From the NCBI RefSeq assembly GCF_032854445.1, contig NC_088300.1, positions 78,593,084-78,657,083 on the forward strand: a DNA stretch of 64,000 nucleotides. Direction: 5' to 3'. The number at the start of each line of letters is the position of its first letter. Within the stretch, counting starts at the first letter, position 1. This DNA is from Liolophura sinensis (Eukaryota; Mollusca; Polyplacophora; Chitonida; Chitonidae). A program made the position numbers and the translations under genes. Below the pieces are notes generated by a model. It was not told the origin of the DNA. It made no database searches and saw only the letters and a list, made by a program, of their open reading frames with translations. This document shows positions 10,801 through 23,000 of the stretch, piece after piece.

Positions 10801-12827
10801 GCATTAGGAGGTTCTATCCAGGCATTAGGAGGTTCTAAGTATAAGGACTATCCCTCTGGTGCTTGACGGACATTTTGCCAGTGTATAACCAGCATGAGAT
10901 TGTTACTGTGCACCATATATTCCGTAAATTCTATAATTTGTATTTTTTAACTGTATTCCAAGACCCACACCAGCGCAGTTAGATAAATGCACATATTATT
11001 ATGACATAAACCTGAGGTAGATGCTTTTAAAGGTAAGTACCTTAGAAAATTTTTTCTAAATTTCAAGTATTATGATTGTTCTTTTATTTTCTCTACAAGT
11101 TTAACTGGGTAATTTTAATTCACTTGCAGGGCAAGGAACTGCAATCGGGAAAGTTTAAAAACAGCGAAGAAGACGAGCCTGTGGAAACAACATACGTGGA
11201 GAAAATAAGTAAGTAAATCACGCCACAGATAAATACTGCCCAGAGAGAATCAGTAAGTAAATCACGCCACAGATAAATACTGCTCAGAGAGAATCAGTAA
11301 GTAAATCACGCCACAGATAAATACTGCTCAGAGAGAATCAGTAAGTAAATCACGCCACAGATAAATACTGCTCAGAGAGAATCAGTAAGTAAATCATGCC
11401 ACAGATAAACACTGCTCAGAGAGAATCAGTAAGTAAATCACGCCACAGATAAATACTGCTCAGAGAGAATCAGTAAGTAAATCACGCCACAGATAAATAC
11501 TGCTCAGAGAGAATCAGTAAGTAAATCACGCCACAGATAAATACTGCTCAGAGAGAAAGAGTAAGTAAATCACGCCACAGATAAATACTGCTCAGAGAGA
11601 ATCAGTAAGTAAATCACGCCACAGATAAATACTGCTCAGAGAGAATCAGTAAGTAAATCACGCCACAGATAAATACTGCTCAGAGAGAATCAGTAAGTAA
11701 ATCGTGCCACAGATAAATACTGCTCAGAGAAAAAGAGTAAGTAAAACACGCCACAGATAAATACTGCTCAGAGAGAATCAGTAAGTAAATCATGCCACAG
11801 ATAAATACTGCTCAGAGAGAATCAGTAAGTAAATCATGCCACAGATAAATACTGCTCAGAGAGAATCAGTAAGTAAATCATGCCACAGATAAATACTGCT
11901 CAGAGACAATCAGTAAGTAAATCACGCCACAGATGAATACTGCTCGGAGAGAATCAGTAAGTAAATCATGCCACAGATGAATACTGCTCAGAGAGAATCA
12001 GTAAGTAAATCACGCCACAGATAAATACTGCTCGGAGAGAATCAGTAAGTAAATCATGCCACAGATGAATACTGCTCAGAGAGAATCAGTAAGTAAATCA
12101 CGCCACAGATAAATACTGCTCAGAGAGAATCAGTAAGTAAATCACGCCACAGATAAATACTGCTCAGAGAGAATCAGTAAGTAAATCACGCCACAGATAA
12201 ATACTGCTCAGAGAGAATCAGTAAGTAAATCATGCCACAGATAAATACTGCTCAGAGAGAATCAGTAAGTAAATCACGCCACAGATAAATACTGCTCAGA
12301 GAGAATCAGTAAGTAAATCATGCCACAGATAAATACTGCTCAGAGAGAATCAGTAAGTAAATCACGAAACAAGTAATAGAGGATAGACTGTTCAGGGAGG
12401 AAGTAAGTCGTGCTACGGGTAATATTGCTTCGAGAGAAAAAGTAACTAGATCTTTGCCAAAAAATAAATATTGCTTAGAGAGGATAAGTAAGTAAATCAT
12501 GCTACATGTTTCATACGACGAAGTTCAGTTTCTGGGATGTAACTATCGTAAAAACCTCCATGTGTCACCCTGCCCTTAATCCCCAATGCCCAAATGCTCA
12601 ATTTTCTATTTTCCTTAGGTTATATGCCTCCTAATCCGCCAGCAGGCTCTGGTCCTCACAGGTACCAGTTTTACCTGTACGAGCAGTCTGTCCCGACACT
12701 GAACGGCATCCCTGGCAAAACTCGCGGCGGCTTTGATATGGAGGATTTTGTCTCCATCAATTCGCTTGGATCACCCGTGGCAGCCTTCGAGTTCGTAGCG
12801 GAGAATCTCTCAAGCGGAGACCTCTAA
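7808..12827 (+). CDS. Secreted phosphatidylethanolamine-binding protein (PEBP) family member, four exons
   Basis: Exons are 7808-8023, 9576-9674, 11130-11208 and 12619-12827. Phases 0, 0 and 1 join perfectly with GT-AG borders to about 200 residues. The protein starts MMMSSLAAACTVSLILMALP, a clear signal peptide, so it is likely secreted. The PEBP signature is in exon 2: YTLLMVDPDAASS followed by FLHWLLEQVP, then G from exon 3. The last exon gives the family motif YMPPNPPAGSGPHRYQFYLY. The usual Pro after DPDA is Ala here. Family members bind phospholipid head groups or anions and modulate kinases or proteases; secreted invertebrate forms resemble Ov-16 antigens. The ligand is not known for this protein. 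The first ATG of three in a row was chosen as the start. The complete open model argues for a working gene. Confidence 0.88.
8080..8580 (+). repeat. Degenerate ~30-bp tandem repeat in PEBP intron 1, interrupted by a SINE
   Basis: Variants of TATCTCAGATGTTCTGTTGG followed by cctatatat recur on both sides of a SINE. Copies are well diverged. The rest of intron 1 (8581-9575) shows nothing recognisable. Confidence 0.65.
8168..8392 (-). mobile_element. tRNA-derived SINE, near full length, with 12-bp target-site duplication
   Basis: In its own sense (minus strand) it starts with a tRNA-like head, TGTGGCTAAGGTGG (box A-like), runs through GGGTTTCCCCCGGGCTCTGT, and ends in a TACGGCGTAGAACACCAATA tail with an A/T-rich end. 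TGTTGGCCTTTA occurs at 8156-8167 and again at 8393-8404, flanking the element. Because the site lies in a tandem array, part of that match could reflect the array. Confidence 0.75.
10040..10838 (+). repeat. 21-bp minisatellite in PEBP intron 2
   Basis: There are about 37 copies of a unit such as GGCATTAGGAGGTTCTATCC plus A, with variants (GGGGTTTCTAACC). The unit length is a multiple of three, so long open frames cross it; they encode only repeats. Confidence 0.9.
11209..12509 (+). repeat. 44-bp minisatellite starting exactly at the PEBP intron 3 donor
   Basis: About 26 highly similar copies of a 44-bp unit beginning GTAAGTAAATCACGCCACAG fill 11209 to about 12369. Decayed copies continue to about 12509. 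The first unit starts at the GT of the authentic donor (ATAA then GTAAGT), so every later copy presents TCA-GTAAGTA, a good 5' splice-site match. Use of a later donor would read into TAA within a few codons. Confidence 0.92.
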
Positions 12828-12898
12828 AGTGTTGGTGTTATGTCACTATTATCTCGGGAACTGCTCTGGAGTGTTAGTTTCAGTCCAGAGTAATTACC

Positions 12899-12904
12899 AA
12901 TAAA
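12899..12904 (+). terminator. PEBP polyadenylation signal
   Basis: AATAAA lies 72 bases after the stop codon, with a second ATAAAG a few bases on. The position is typical for a short 3' UTR. Confidence 0.6.
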
Positions 12905-14030
12905 ATAAAGTTACAGAGAAATAAAGCAAATTAAGAACTAAAATGGGCGTGGGATACATTAAAGTGGTGAGATGAACTTGTACAAGAACTACCTGTATGT
13001 AATACTATACATGTAATCTTGGCATGAGGAAGAGGCAATGCTAAGTACATTTATGATGATAGAACATTTAATTTAACAATCCGGAATGTTTTGCAGTGGT
13101 TGGATAAGCGTATTATTACAATAAGAAATGCTACGCAATTTTGATATGCGATAAATTGAAATAGATGTTGGCATCGGGAAATACAGAAACCGTCATCATA
13201 TATTGGGAACAAATTAGCTGTATGATATTAGGTATGTTGTTGTGAGGAATGGAATAGAGAATGCGGGATGGGGGATAATAAATGAAATGTAGACTACAGT
13301 GTTGTACCTGACAGCTGTTAGCTCTGTGTAGAAAAATTCAAATGAGAACTCCACAATGAATTATAAACTTCTGATTAACTATAAAATCGACGGTGAAGTT
13401 ATATGTGTAATGTATGATCTATAGGTTTAAAATTCTGTTCTACGGACATCCCCGGGAGATTGAGATTTCTGTTACTGTAAGAGGATTTTTGCAAATTAGA
13501 TCGACGAGCAATCACATCGATTATGTGTCTTCGTTTTATTGATTATGAAAATGAACAAAATGGCATAACAGAACTTTGTCCGGTTTTCCACATTTTTAAT
13601 TTGCGTATTTCTGATTGTCTTTTTGAAAACCGCCCAGTAAGAAGCCTATAGTATATTGTCAAGTTGCTGACAACTAAGTGATGGATGGAAGTCTCCCAGA
13701 CTGCTGTCTGAAGACTTGTATTATGGAAGATGATATCGGACATGCGTGTGTAACTTTCATTGTAGATTTTAGCCCAAGCAGAAATTATTGGCAATACTGG
13801 CAAGGAAGACGCCCATATGTCGCTGGCAGGGCGAACCTCATAGTGACGAATGGCTGGGGTAAAAGCGAATTTTGACTGATTGTATAATATTTCACTTAAA
13901 TACGACGAAGTTCAGTTTCTGGGATGGGGAAACCAGAGTGTCCAGTTTATACCATGCACTGGTCGTATACAAGTAACTCATGAAGTCCACCCAACCAAGC
14001 ATTGCAATGGTCGTTTACAATTAACTCATG
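12905..14030. other. Intergenic, no gene seen
   Basis: AT-rich sequence. It includes a 27-bp match (13900-13926) to the end of PEBP intron 3 (12513-12539), and a short repeat ending CTCATGAAGTCCACC just before the next SINE. Confidence 0.4.
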
Positions 14031-14043
14031 AAGTCCACCTATG

Positions 14044-14258
14044 ACCCAGGAGTCTCTCACCAATGCGGTCGCTGTGAGTTCAAGTCCAGTTCATGCTGGC
14101 TTTCTCTCCGGCCGTATGTGGGAAGGTATGTCAGCTACCTGCGGATGGTCGTGGGTTTCCCCCGGGTTCTGCCCGGTTTCCACCCACCATAATGCTGGCC
14201 GCCGTCATATAAGTGAAATATTCTTGAGTACGGCGTAAAACACCAATCAAAAAAAAAA
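14044..14258 (+). mobile_element. 5'-truncated tRNA-derived SINE with 13-bp target-site duplication
   Basis: It begins ACCCAGGAGTCTCTCACC inside the tRNA-derived part, has a box B-like GAGTTCAAGTCC, and ends TACGGCGTAAAACACCAATC with an A tail. AAGTCCACCTATG is found at 14031-14043 and 14259-14271 as a direct target-site duplication. This copy defines the orientation of the family in this window. Confidence 0.88.
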
Positions 14259-14984
14259 AAGTCCACCTATGCACGCAATGCACCGATTTTGACCTCCAGA
14301 GGGAGTTCAACGTGTAGGCCTATGCCTATCACGTGATCTCCGAAGAATTCCATATACGAAGTATGAGCGTTGCCCACAGCTTATCAACAACAAAACAAAA
14401 TGAATCCTGGTTAATGAATCCATGCAGAATATCCTCTGTCGGAGGTTGAACTGAAGCAACACCCGCTGAATAGGCACCTTGTGCTCGTGGTTTGTTCGAA
14501 AAGTTTGGACTAGACTTTCCTACGGGACAACGTAAATCAGCAAGGACATGTATCATCACAGAAACAAAGATGCGATGTCTCCGTCCAGATAAACCATTCA
14601 TCTAGATTGTACCGTGATGTCTAAGAACCATTTCTTTCTGTAAGTAATGAATAAAGTCTCAGTTGGTGCAAATCAAATATTTATTTGAAGACACATGCCT
14701 ATACGGGTAAATATAAATCAACAGGTGGGTTAATTAAAATTACGATTTCACGTGACCAGCACGTGATGAATGGCATGTGAACGACCATGCCATCCTGAAC
14801 ATGATCGGTGAGATTTTCCAGGGAATACAATTTATACGAAAAACAAATCACAAATATTGATGTCGAGAATGGGTCGTACCTACGATGAGATAACAGTAAA
14901 TTTAGGGTATTGGAACTTAGGTGGTTACTTAGCATATTGACATCAAAATAATACAATGCCTTTGAACATTGCCGGACGGTTTCA

Positions 14985-15290
14985 GTGGCACAGGGGTTAG
15001 AGCGTCCGCCTCGAAGCCGGGAGACCTGCAATCAAAGCCGGGTCGGGTCATACCAAAGACTTTAAAAATGGCACCTGTTGCTGCTTCGCTTGGCACTCAG
15101 CACTGGTAAGCTAGAGCAAGGAAACAGTACTGGTTTGCCCGGTGTCAGCATAACGAGGCTTTGTGAGGTGTCATGCCTGGTGTTTCCACATCATGCTTCA
15201 GTGGGGGCAGGACTTTGGATTGGCCGACTCGCATCGTCATTTGACTGAACAATTGCTCAGTACGACGTAAAACCCAAACGTACACACATG
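14985..15290 (+). mobile_element. Second tRNA-derived SINE family
   Basis: The head GTGGCACAGGGGTTAGAGCG resembles a box A region and GCAATCAAAGCCGG a box B. The 3' part reads GCTCAGTACGACGTAAAACC. The body differs from the SINE at 14044. No target duplication was identified. Downstream, 15291-16073 holds no recognisable gene. Confidence 0.65.
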
Positions 15291-16073
15291 CATACATTCG
15301 AACACCGATGTGACGGTTACAAAGCAGGACATCGGTACACATTTCTTCACGTCACAGAATCAGGGATTTCTTAAGAGACTAACAATCAAGGTTAGATTGT
15401 TCTCCAATCAGTAAAGCAGCGCCCAGCATTTCAACAGTTACATTGTGATCCGATGTATGTTTGAAACATAGATTTAAAGAGACTGACCAAAATAGGATTC
15501 ACAAATATACACGCATGTGTGCTGGAAATTGTATGTTATCACTTGTTCAGCGTTTGTTTCTGGAAAACTGAAAAACTGGCTCTTTGTTTTTCAAGCTCCA
15601 TATCATTTATAATAAAACAATCGATGTCCGGACACATTTATATCATGGAAATGATGCATATTGATCGATGTTAATGAAATAACTCACTATGTAGGTAATA
15701 AGTGCGCTCAAACCTTTGAGATACGACTGCCTCATGTGGCAAAACACTATGACTAGCATGTAGGCGTAGCTTAATTAATCTGACTCTGGAAAATATTAAA
15801 GAAAACTTTTACCATCTCAGTTAACAATGGCGCTTTCTAGAATTCTGTCATGAACTCGCAACAGTAGCACTATTCAGCAAAACAAAACTGACTTTTTAAT
15901 GGCGTCTCCCACAGATGCTATTCTTTATCCTAATGAATAATTAAACGTTGTATTCTAACGGTATCCTCATCGTGCGACTTTTAATTCATTAGGCTAGCTA
16001 TTCTTTTACAATTTGGCACAAAGCTGAATAAAAAACACATATACACATCATTTTCTGACAAAAATCATATTTT

Positions 16074-19000
16074 CTACCTATTGAAATATAACATTTGGAA
16101 AAGAACCAAAACTATGAGAGACGTTATAGATAGTGAAATGTTATTGGCTCCGTCCCGGACGATTATGAGTCTCTTGCTGGGCTTTGGTGTTTTTGGTTTC
16201 TCTGGTGTGGTGATAGGTTTCAGTTCTGGGGGTGGAGTTCTGATGGGAGCCTCAGTTACTCCTGGTGACGCTTCATTAGTAGGAGAGGTCTGCCCACCAA
16301 AGCAGCTGACCAGACGGCCTTTGGCCGTCTGGTAGGCGGTGGTTAACATTGGAAACGGGCCGCAGTTACAATGTCTTCCCGTGAAGTCGTCGTAGTCTAG
16401 CGACCAGAATGAGAACCCAGCGAGACCTTTGGATTTTAGCCACTTCACCTGAAGTTACACAAACACATACGTGATTAAGGGGATGACTATAGTATGGAGG
16501 CTCTTCGCAAGAATAAACATTACACCCGCATGGGGGTTAAGAAAATATAATTAGTATAGTAACCACTAAGGTAAATTTACACTATTCATTTAAGGATCCA
16601 CTCTTTATTTTTGCCGAATATTTTTTCTTCAGGGTTTTCTCCAGACAAGGCCTTAATGGGAGTTTGATCCGAAATTACATTACTGCATATAGTATCGTCA
16701 GTACGTGGGAGGTATACGCTACCGTTTCGATACATGACATGGAATTAAAAATCAGCTTATAAAGCTAGGCAACCAAATGGCGATATTATATGATTCAAAT
16801 AATCAAGATCAAAAGAGTAAAATATCAGGCCAACCCGAAAACATGCAAACCAGACGCACAAACGGCGCACATGTATGAAATTAAGACAGGCACTACGATT
16901 AATGAATGAGAAATCTACCTTTTCAATAATGCTCTTCCCATTCTCGTAGCTGACCCAAATGTCATTGAAGTGGGCATAGGCTGCCACTTGTTCAGAACTG
17001 AACGATTCCTCAGCACCTCTGTTTATAAAATCACAAATCTGAGGAAAGAAAAAACAGCAAATATAAATATATTTCGTGTACTTAACTAGGATAACATAGT
17101 ATTTCAGTTTTAGAGTTCGTTTCTCATGGTTATGTTATATAATGTTTAACACTTGGAGACTTTGCCAGGATATCTGTCAGCTTCTTGGGGATAATGTTAA
17201 CCACTGTTCAGTTTCGATACATGACATGCTATACCTAATTTTGGTATGATATTGCGTTTGTTAATTGAAGCCCCCGCCATCTACTTCACCTGACCACCAC
17301 TACCTATACCCGTCTCATTAAACTGATTGGAGACGTTTTGTCACAGAACGTCAATGAACGCAGTTGCTACAGAGTTCTGACGATTTGTGCATTGCGTGTG
17401 GACGTTGAGGTGTTTGGTCGTACCTCATATTGTACCATGATTCCCTTCTCGCCAAGTATCGTACTGGTTACATTCTGGTCGATGAACGCTGATCCTGGTG
17501 CAGTCTGTTGGTTGGACTCCAGACGAAAGCTTCGCCCCATACCCGTCAACCCTAATAAAAGCTTCTCCGGAGGCGCTCCACCGTTAATCCATTGTTCTAC
17601 TGACCATTCCTAAGAAACACAGAGTTTTCGTCAATGGTCAAATAAAATCAGGCCTACTCATGTCAAACAAGCAGGTAAATCTCTTGATTTTCCAATACAA
17701 GTAGAATATATGTCGGGATCTATCAGATATATTAATATTAGAAATGGCCACTTAAGAGAAAAGCGTTTCAGCTTTTCCAACTATGAACAGGTGAAAAACA
17801 AAAATGAGGTAAACATCGTCAAAAAGTTCATAGAAAACTGTACCTAACAAAATGTGTACTAATGTTTTAAGCCTTGTCATGCAGAAAATTACAGATAATT
17901 GTCCAGATTGTATATTGATGGGATTTACGGAGCTTATTTTGGTATAATAATTTTTGCAACAGATCATCGATTTTGTTAGTGTAATCTTCATATAAAATCA
18001 GATACGCTGTTTTATAGGATTAGTTATGTTTAATATTACCAGATGTCACAAAACTGCAGAGGGGAAATATTTCCCATACCTGAGCATGTCATACAGTAGG
18101 AACATTTAACTGCAATATTTTCGGTAATAAAAATTAATAAAGAGTCTTAAAAAGATCACAAGGCCTCCAAATGTTTAGATGCAGTTAATTCTCCATGGTT
18201 TACCCCCCACCCCTTTAGTTTAGGAATGGAGACAACAAACAGGCTCATCTTCCTTTCACACTACATATGCTTTATCCTCTCTGAATATCACTAATTTACA
18301 AGCTCCAGGGTATTCAAAAGACGACGTTATCATCTGAAGAAAACTCAGACTGGTAAGTAACGGTTGTTGACTGACCTGATTCAGCTGTGAAGTCGCCGCG
18401 TCGTTTCTCGAATTCCGCAGTGGAGACACGAAGTAAGTCCTGTTATCTTTACGCTGGTACGTATACGCCAAAACGTTTAGGAAGTCTACATGTCTGCTCA
18501 ACAAAATGGATGAAAAAAATTTTTTTATGACATGACTTAATTCTCGTAGACATCAGAAACGTCAGTTCCAGGAGCATCAACAGAATTAGACCTATAAATA
18601 TATATCTAATGTTTCTAGATTAAACGTTTTTTTTTAATATGTAGTAAACCGGTGATAAATTGCTGTTTTTTTCCTGACCTCCCATAGAGCACACTATACA
18701 TATCCACGCTCCTTGAAAGTCTCCAGTTCTGGCCAAGTCAGTTTTTAATTCGCAAGTTCATTATGCATTCGACACACTTTAGGTCAGGAGTGGAGATCAA
18801 CTACTATTTACCTTATTATAATGCAAATTATAGCTGTGAAAAATGATGAATTCTGCATTCAAAGAACTTCTGCATGTAAGCAAATTGAAATTATTTTGAG
18901 CAGATATATGTATCCTCTATATATCGTTTTTATATATGTGGTTACCTCTGTGTGAGGGACCAAATAATGTAATAACAAATAATGTAGTAACAAATAATGT

Positions 19001-20026
19001 AATAACAAACAACATGTAATTGAGAATTCTCCACATTAATAAATCATTTATCGATATCGATTTCAAAAATGGTGGTGTTTATCGAAATCGATAAACACCT
19101 GATACCAATAAATATTTATCGATATCGATATGCTGATTTTCCACTGAATGTACACCTTTCCTGTACAGGTATGGCGAAGAGTGTAACTCCACGAATTACA
19201 ATGGCAAAGGCCAAGTCAGAAGACTTGGACAGAAAACTTACTTAGATATCTCCCTGATCTCGTAGCTATCATTGATCTGCGGATTCTCAGCTGATACAGA
19301 GGCAGTAAGGGTTGTCTTGACGCCATTGTTCTCTGCCCCGTACTTGTCAAACTCTTCTCTCATTGCCTTCAAAACGAAGAAAACACTTCGTTAATTCTGC
19401 AGGTATAAGGCAATAATTCACCAGTCGGTCTTGGTGCTTTCGCACCCTGAGAGCTTTATAACACGAAATGCAATAACGCTAACTTTACCAACAGCAGTTT
19501 ACCTTGTGAAAAAGTAAATCGTTAAAAATGTTTGAACACTAGAACTTCGCATTAACACTGAAGCTATCACTCACCTGCAGTAGAAGAGTGAACTGATTCC
19601 GGAAATTCCCTGGGTAAATCCACACTATGTCTACACCATCAAAACCCCAGGTATCCAGGTATTCGATGATATTACGTGCGAAGCGTCTCCTGCTGGTGTC
19701 GTCTTTGGAGACAATCTGAAAGGCCTTGGTCCCTGCTGTGGATCCGCCGACAGACAGCAGGGTTCTGAGGGACGGGTTATAACGTTTGATCGAGTTAAAC
19801 TTCTCCATCAATCCTGCGTCAGCCGGAGCATCCGACTTACTCTCCTCGTTAGGGTATAAAGGCAATACCGAGTAGCTGACCTCATCGATGAAGGCGAATG
19901 CATAGACCAGGTGAGTACATGTGTCAGGGTTGACATCACTCAGTGTAAACAAGCCATCCCCCGCATTCCGTAAAGTTGACCAATTCGCGAAGTAACACAT
20001 CCTCTTGTATCTATCAGCGTTTTCAG
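16074..20026 (-). other. GH18 domain 2 (predicted catalytically dead) and C-terminal tail, exons 8-13
   Basis: The barrel strand SVGG, the SFWSLDYDD end and overall length are kept. The catalytic strand reads DGVDIVWIYP: the third Asp is Val (near 551) and the catalytic Glu is Ile (near 553). The later MxYDxHG motif is LAYTYQRK, so that Asp is also missing. This pattern is typical of chitinase-like lectins. The frame is intact, so the domain is probably kept for binding or structure. The tail, about residues 790-874, is Pro/Thr-rich and ends SLIVLVLFQMLYFNR. Confidence 0.85.
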
Positions 20027-23000
20027 CTGTAACAAAAATCCGTGAGTTTGAGTTATTCATACATACATTCATTCAGTAGCTATTCTTCCACAATTTATCA
20101 CTTTTCATTGATACTGATAACATATGATCTGGAATTATTCCGAAGTAATACATGTTTCTCTAATTATCTGCGTAAAATACTTCAAACCGTAGTATTAAGA
20201 TTTTAATACACCCATCTATCCAATGATTATCGTCACACAGCATTTTCAGCAGTCTTAATCAGATCATGACAACAGTAACCATTAGTAATATAAGTGCCCG
20301 GGGACAGTAGATAGAGAATAAAGACAGGAGAGGTTTACTAAACAAAAAGCATCACTCAGAAAACAGACTTCCTGTTAAAATTAACAGATTATTTTTCAAG
20401 GGTAGATACAGCCTAAAGGCAATCGTGTATTACCTGGTTTAGGTAGTTCCAGAAACGGTTCGTAAGGTCTCAGAGGACCCGATGGAATTAACCGTGTGTT
20501 CCCCGCCACAGTATTTTTCACAGCTTTTATCAAAGGGAATGTTCCCAATCCGCAATGGTTGCCGCTGACATCATCGTAGTCTAACGTCCAGAGCAACACA
20601 CCACCAAGTCGCTCCTGAATGGCGTACTGAGTCTATCAGAGAATAGCAGTACAGAGATGATGATGATGGAGAAATTGTCTCAGTATGGTGGTTACCATAT
20701 ATTAAATGATACGACAGTTTGATTGGTGTCAGATGATCGGAGAAATGATAAGCTTAGATGCCCAATACAATAGGATATGTCGGCAGTGTCGGCCACCAGG
20801 CAATACTACTATGACGTACCCACAGTAGCACCTATCAGGCAATGTCAATATCATCATATGACGACGTCTCTGTTACAATCCAATGTCAGTATTATCATAT
20901 GGCGACAGCCTCTGCTACCAGACCATAACAATATTATTATATGACGACAGTGTCTGCTACCAGACAATATCAGTGTTGTCATATTCCGAGAGTCGTACGT
21001 ACCATGCATTGTCGATATTATCATACGGCCACAGTCGCACCTAAAAGGCAATGCCGATATTATCGTATGACGACAGTCGCACCTAGCAGGCAATGACGAT
21101 ATAGTATATGACGACAGCCTCTGATACCAGCCATGTCAATATCATCACATGGCGACAGTCTCTCCTACCAGACATTGTCAGGTTTATCACATGACGACAG
21201 TCTCTGCTACTAGGCAATGTCGATATTATCATAACAAAACGGGCTTTTCTATCAGGCAAGGTGGATGTTGTCACACTGTCATTGTGGATATTGTTTAACT
21301 ATACTCCGTCATTATCAGAAATGCTTCGTGGGTATGAATGATCAACAAAATAACAAACTATAATTATAACTGTCGGAAAATAAATGAGTTTGATTTTGAT
21401 GTTAGACACAGAAACAATGACAATACCGGGTAGACAGACTTTCGGCCTGGTATGAGGATTATAGGTCTACGCCGGGGGAAGACACCGTCTTCAGGGGAAG
21501 TGCTCGTTTGTTAGAGTCTTCTTGTATACACTGGGTAATCATTCACTATGTCACAAGGCATATTTTTGTGTCTAATCACAGCTTTGATGCTGATTGCAAT
21601 CATCTCTAAAAAAAAATATCGCTTGTATTTCAGTTAACGTCACTTAGTATACCTTGGTGTGGAAAGCTTTAGGGCCGTCGTAGCCGATCCAAAAGTCAAT
21701 CGTGTACACAAAGGACGATTTCTGCTTCTCGTCGAACATATAACGGGCTCTGTTCTCCGTGATGAAGTCACACACCTGTAAACAAAATTTACATGTTTGA
21801 GACAATTTTCACAAACAGCCAGCTATAACCAGCTATATGTATCCAACTCACCAATTTTAGAGACGTACATTTCAGACAATGTTGTCAGTTGTGATTTGTT
21901 TGTTACTTTGTTTGCTTCAATTTACGTAATTGTAGTGTAAAATCGTTTAAAGCATTATTTCATTCGTATCATGAGAGTATCTGGTTGTACATGTAGCAGG
22001 CCGCTACAAATACCGACATGTTTGGGGCTGCCTCACTGGAACAATGTGCTGAAGGCTCCAGATAAGACGTGGTTATTTTAGTGATTTTCGCACTAAGATT
22101 TAAAGATGTTCCCTGCAACACTTCGTGTTTCGTCTGTTGTGATGAAGCATGACAGAAAACTACTTTCTCTGGCTGGCCTTAATAGTATGTGGGGATTCCC
22201 TATCTGTAGAAATATCCGAATCCACAGGTTACACAAATAACCTCTCCTCACTGTGACAAAAATACCCGACTCTAAAGGGCGTCACACAAATAACCTGTCT
22301 TCATTGTGACAAAAATACCCGACTCTACATGACCCACCCAAATAACCTTATTATTACACAATACACGACTCTACAGGGCGTCACACAAATAACCTATCCT
22401 CATTGTTACACAATAACCGACTCTACAGGGCGTCACACAGATAACCTGAACTCATTATTACACAATACCCGACTCTACAGCGCGTCACACAAATAACCTG
22501 TCATCATTATTACACAATACCCGATTCCACAGGGCGTCACACAAACAACCTATCCTCATTGCTACACAACACCCGAATCCACAGGGCGTCACACAAATAA
22601 CCTGTCATCATTGTTATGCAATATTCGATTCCACCGGGCATCACACAAATAACCTGTCCTCACTGTTACACAACATCCGATTCCACAGGGCGTCATACAG
22701 ATAACCGGTCCTCATTATGATACAATAACCGACTCCACAGGACCTACGCAAATAACCTGTCTTCATTATTACACAATACCCCCACTTCACAGGGCGTCAC
22801 ACAAATAACCTGTCCTCATTGTTTGACAATAACCGACTCCACATCGCGTCACACAAATTACCTGTCCTCAATGCGACACAATACCCGACTTGATGTAACC
22901 AGTGTTTGCCTAATCCTCACCTAACCAGCACAAGCCCATTTTCATGTTCAACAATATCACTAAGTCAATCATTGATATTGCATAAGCATCCATATTTATA

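Noticed and set aside
13543-13875. Overlapping frames on both strands downstream of PEBP
   Set aside because: Neither has a recognisable domain, and both are of a length expected by chance.
14985-15060. tRNA gene
   Set aside because: Box A- and B-like motifs are present, but the arms do not pair as a tRNA and a SINE body follows.
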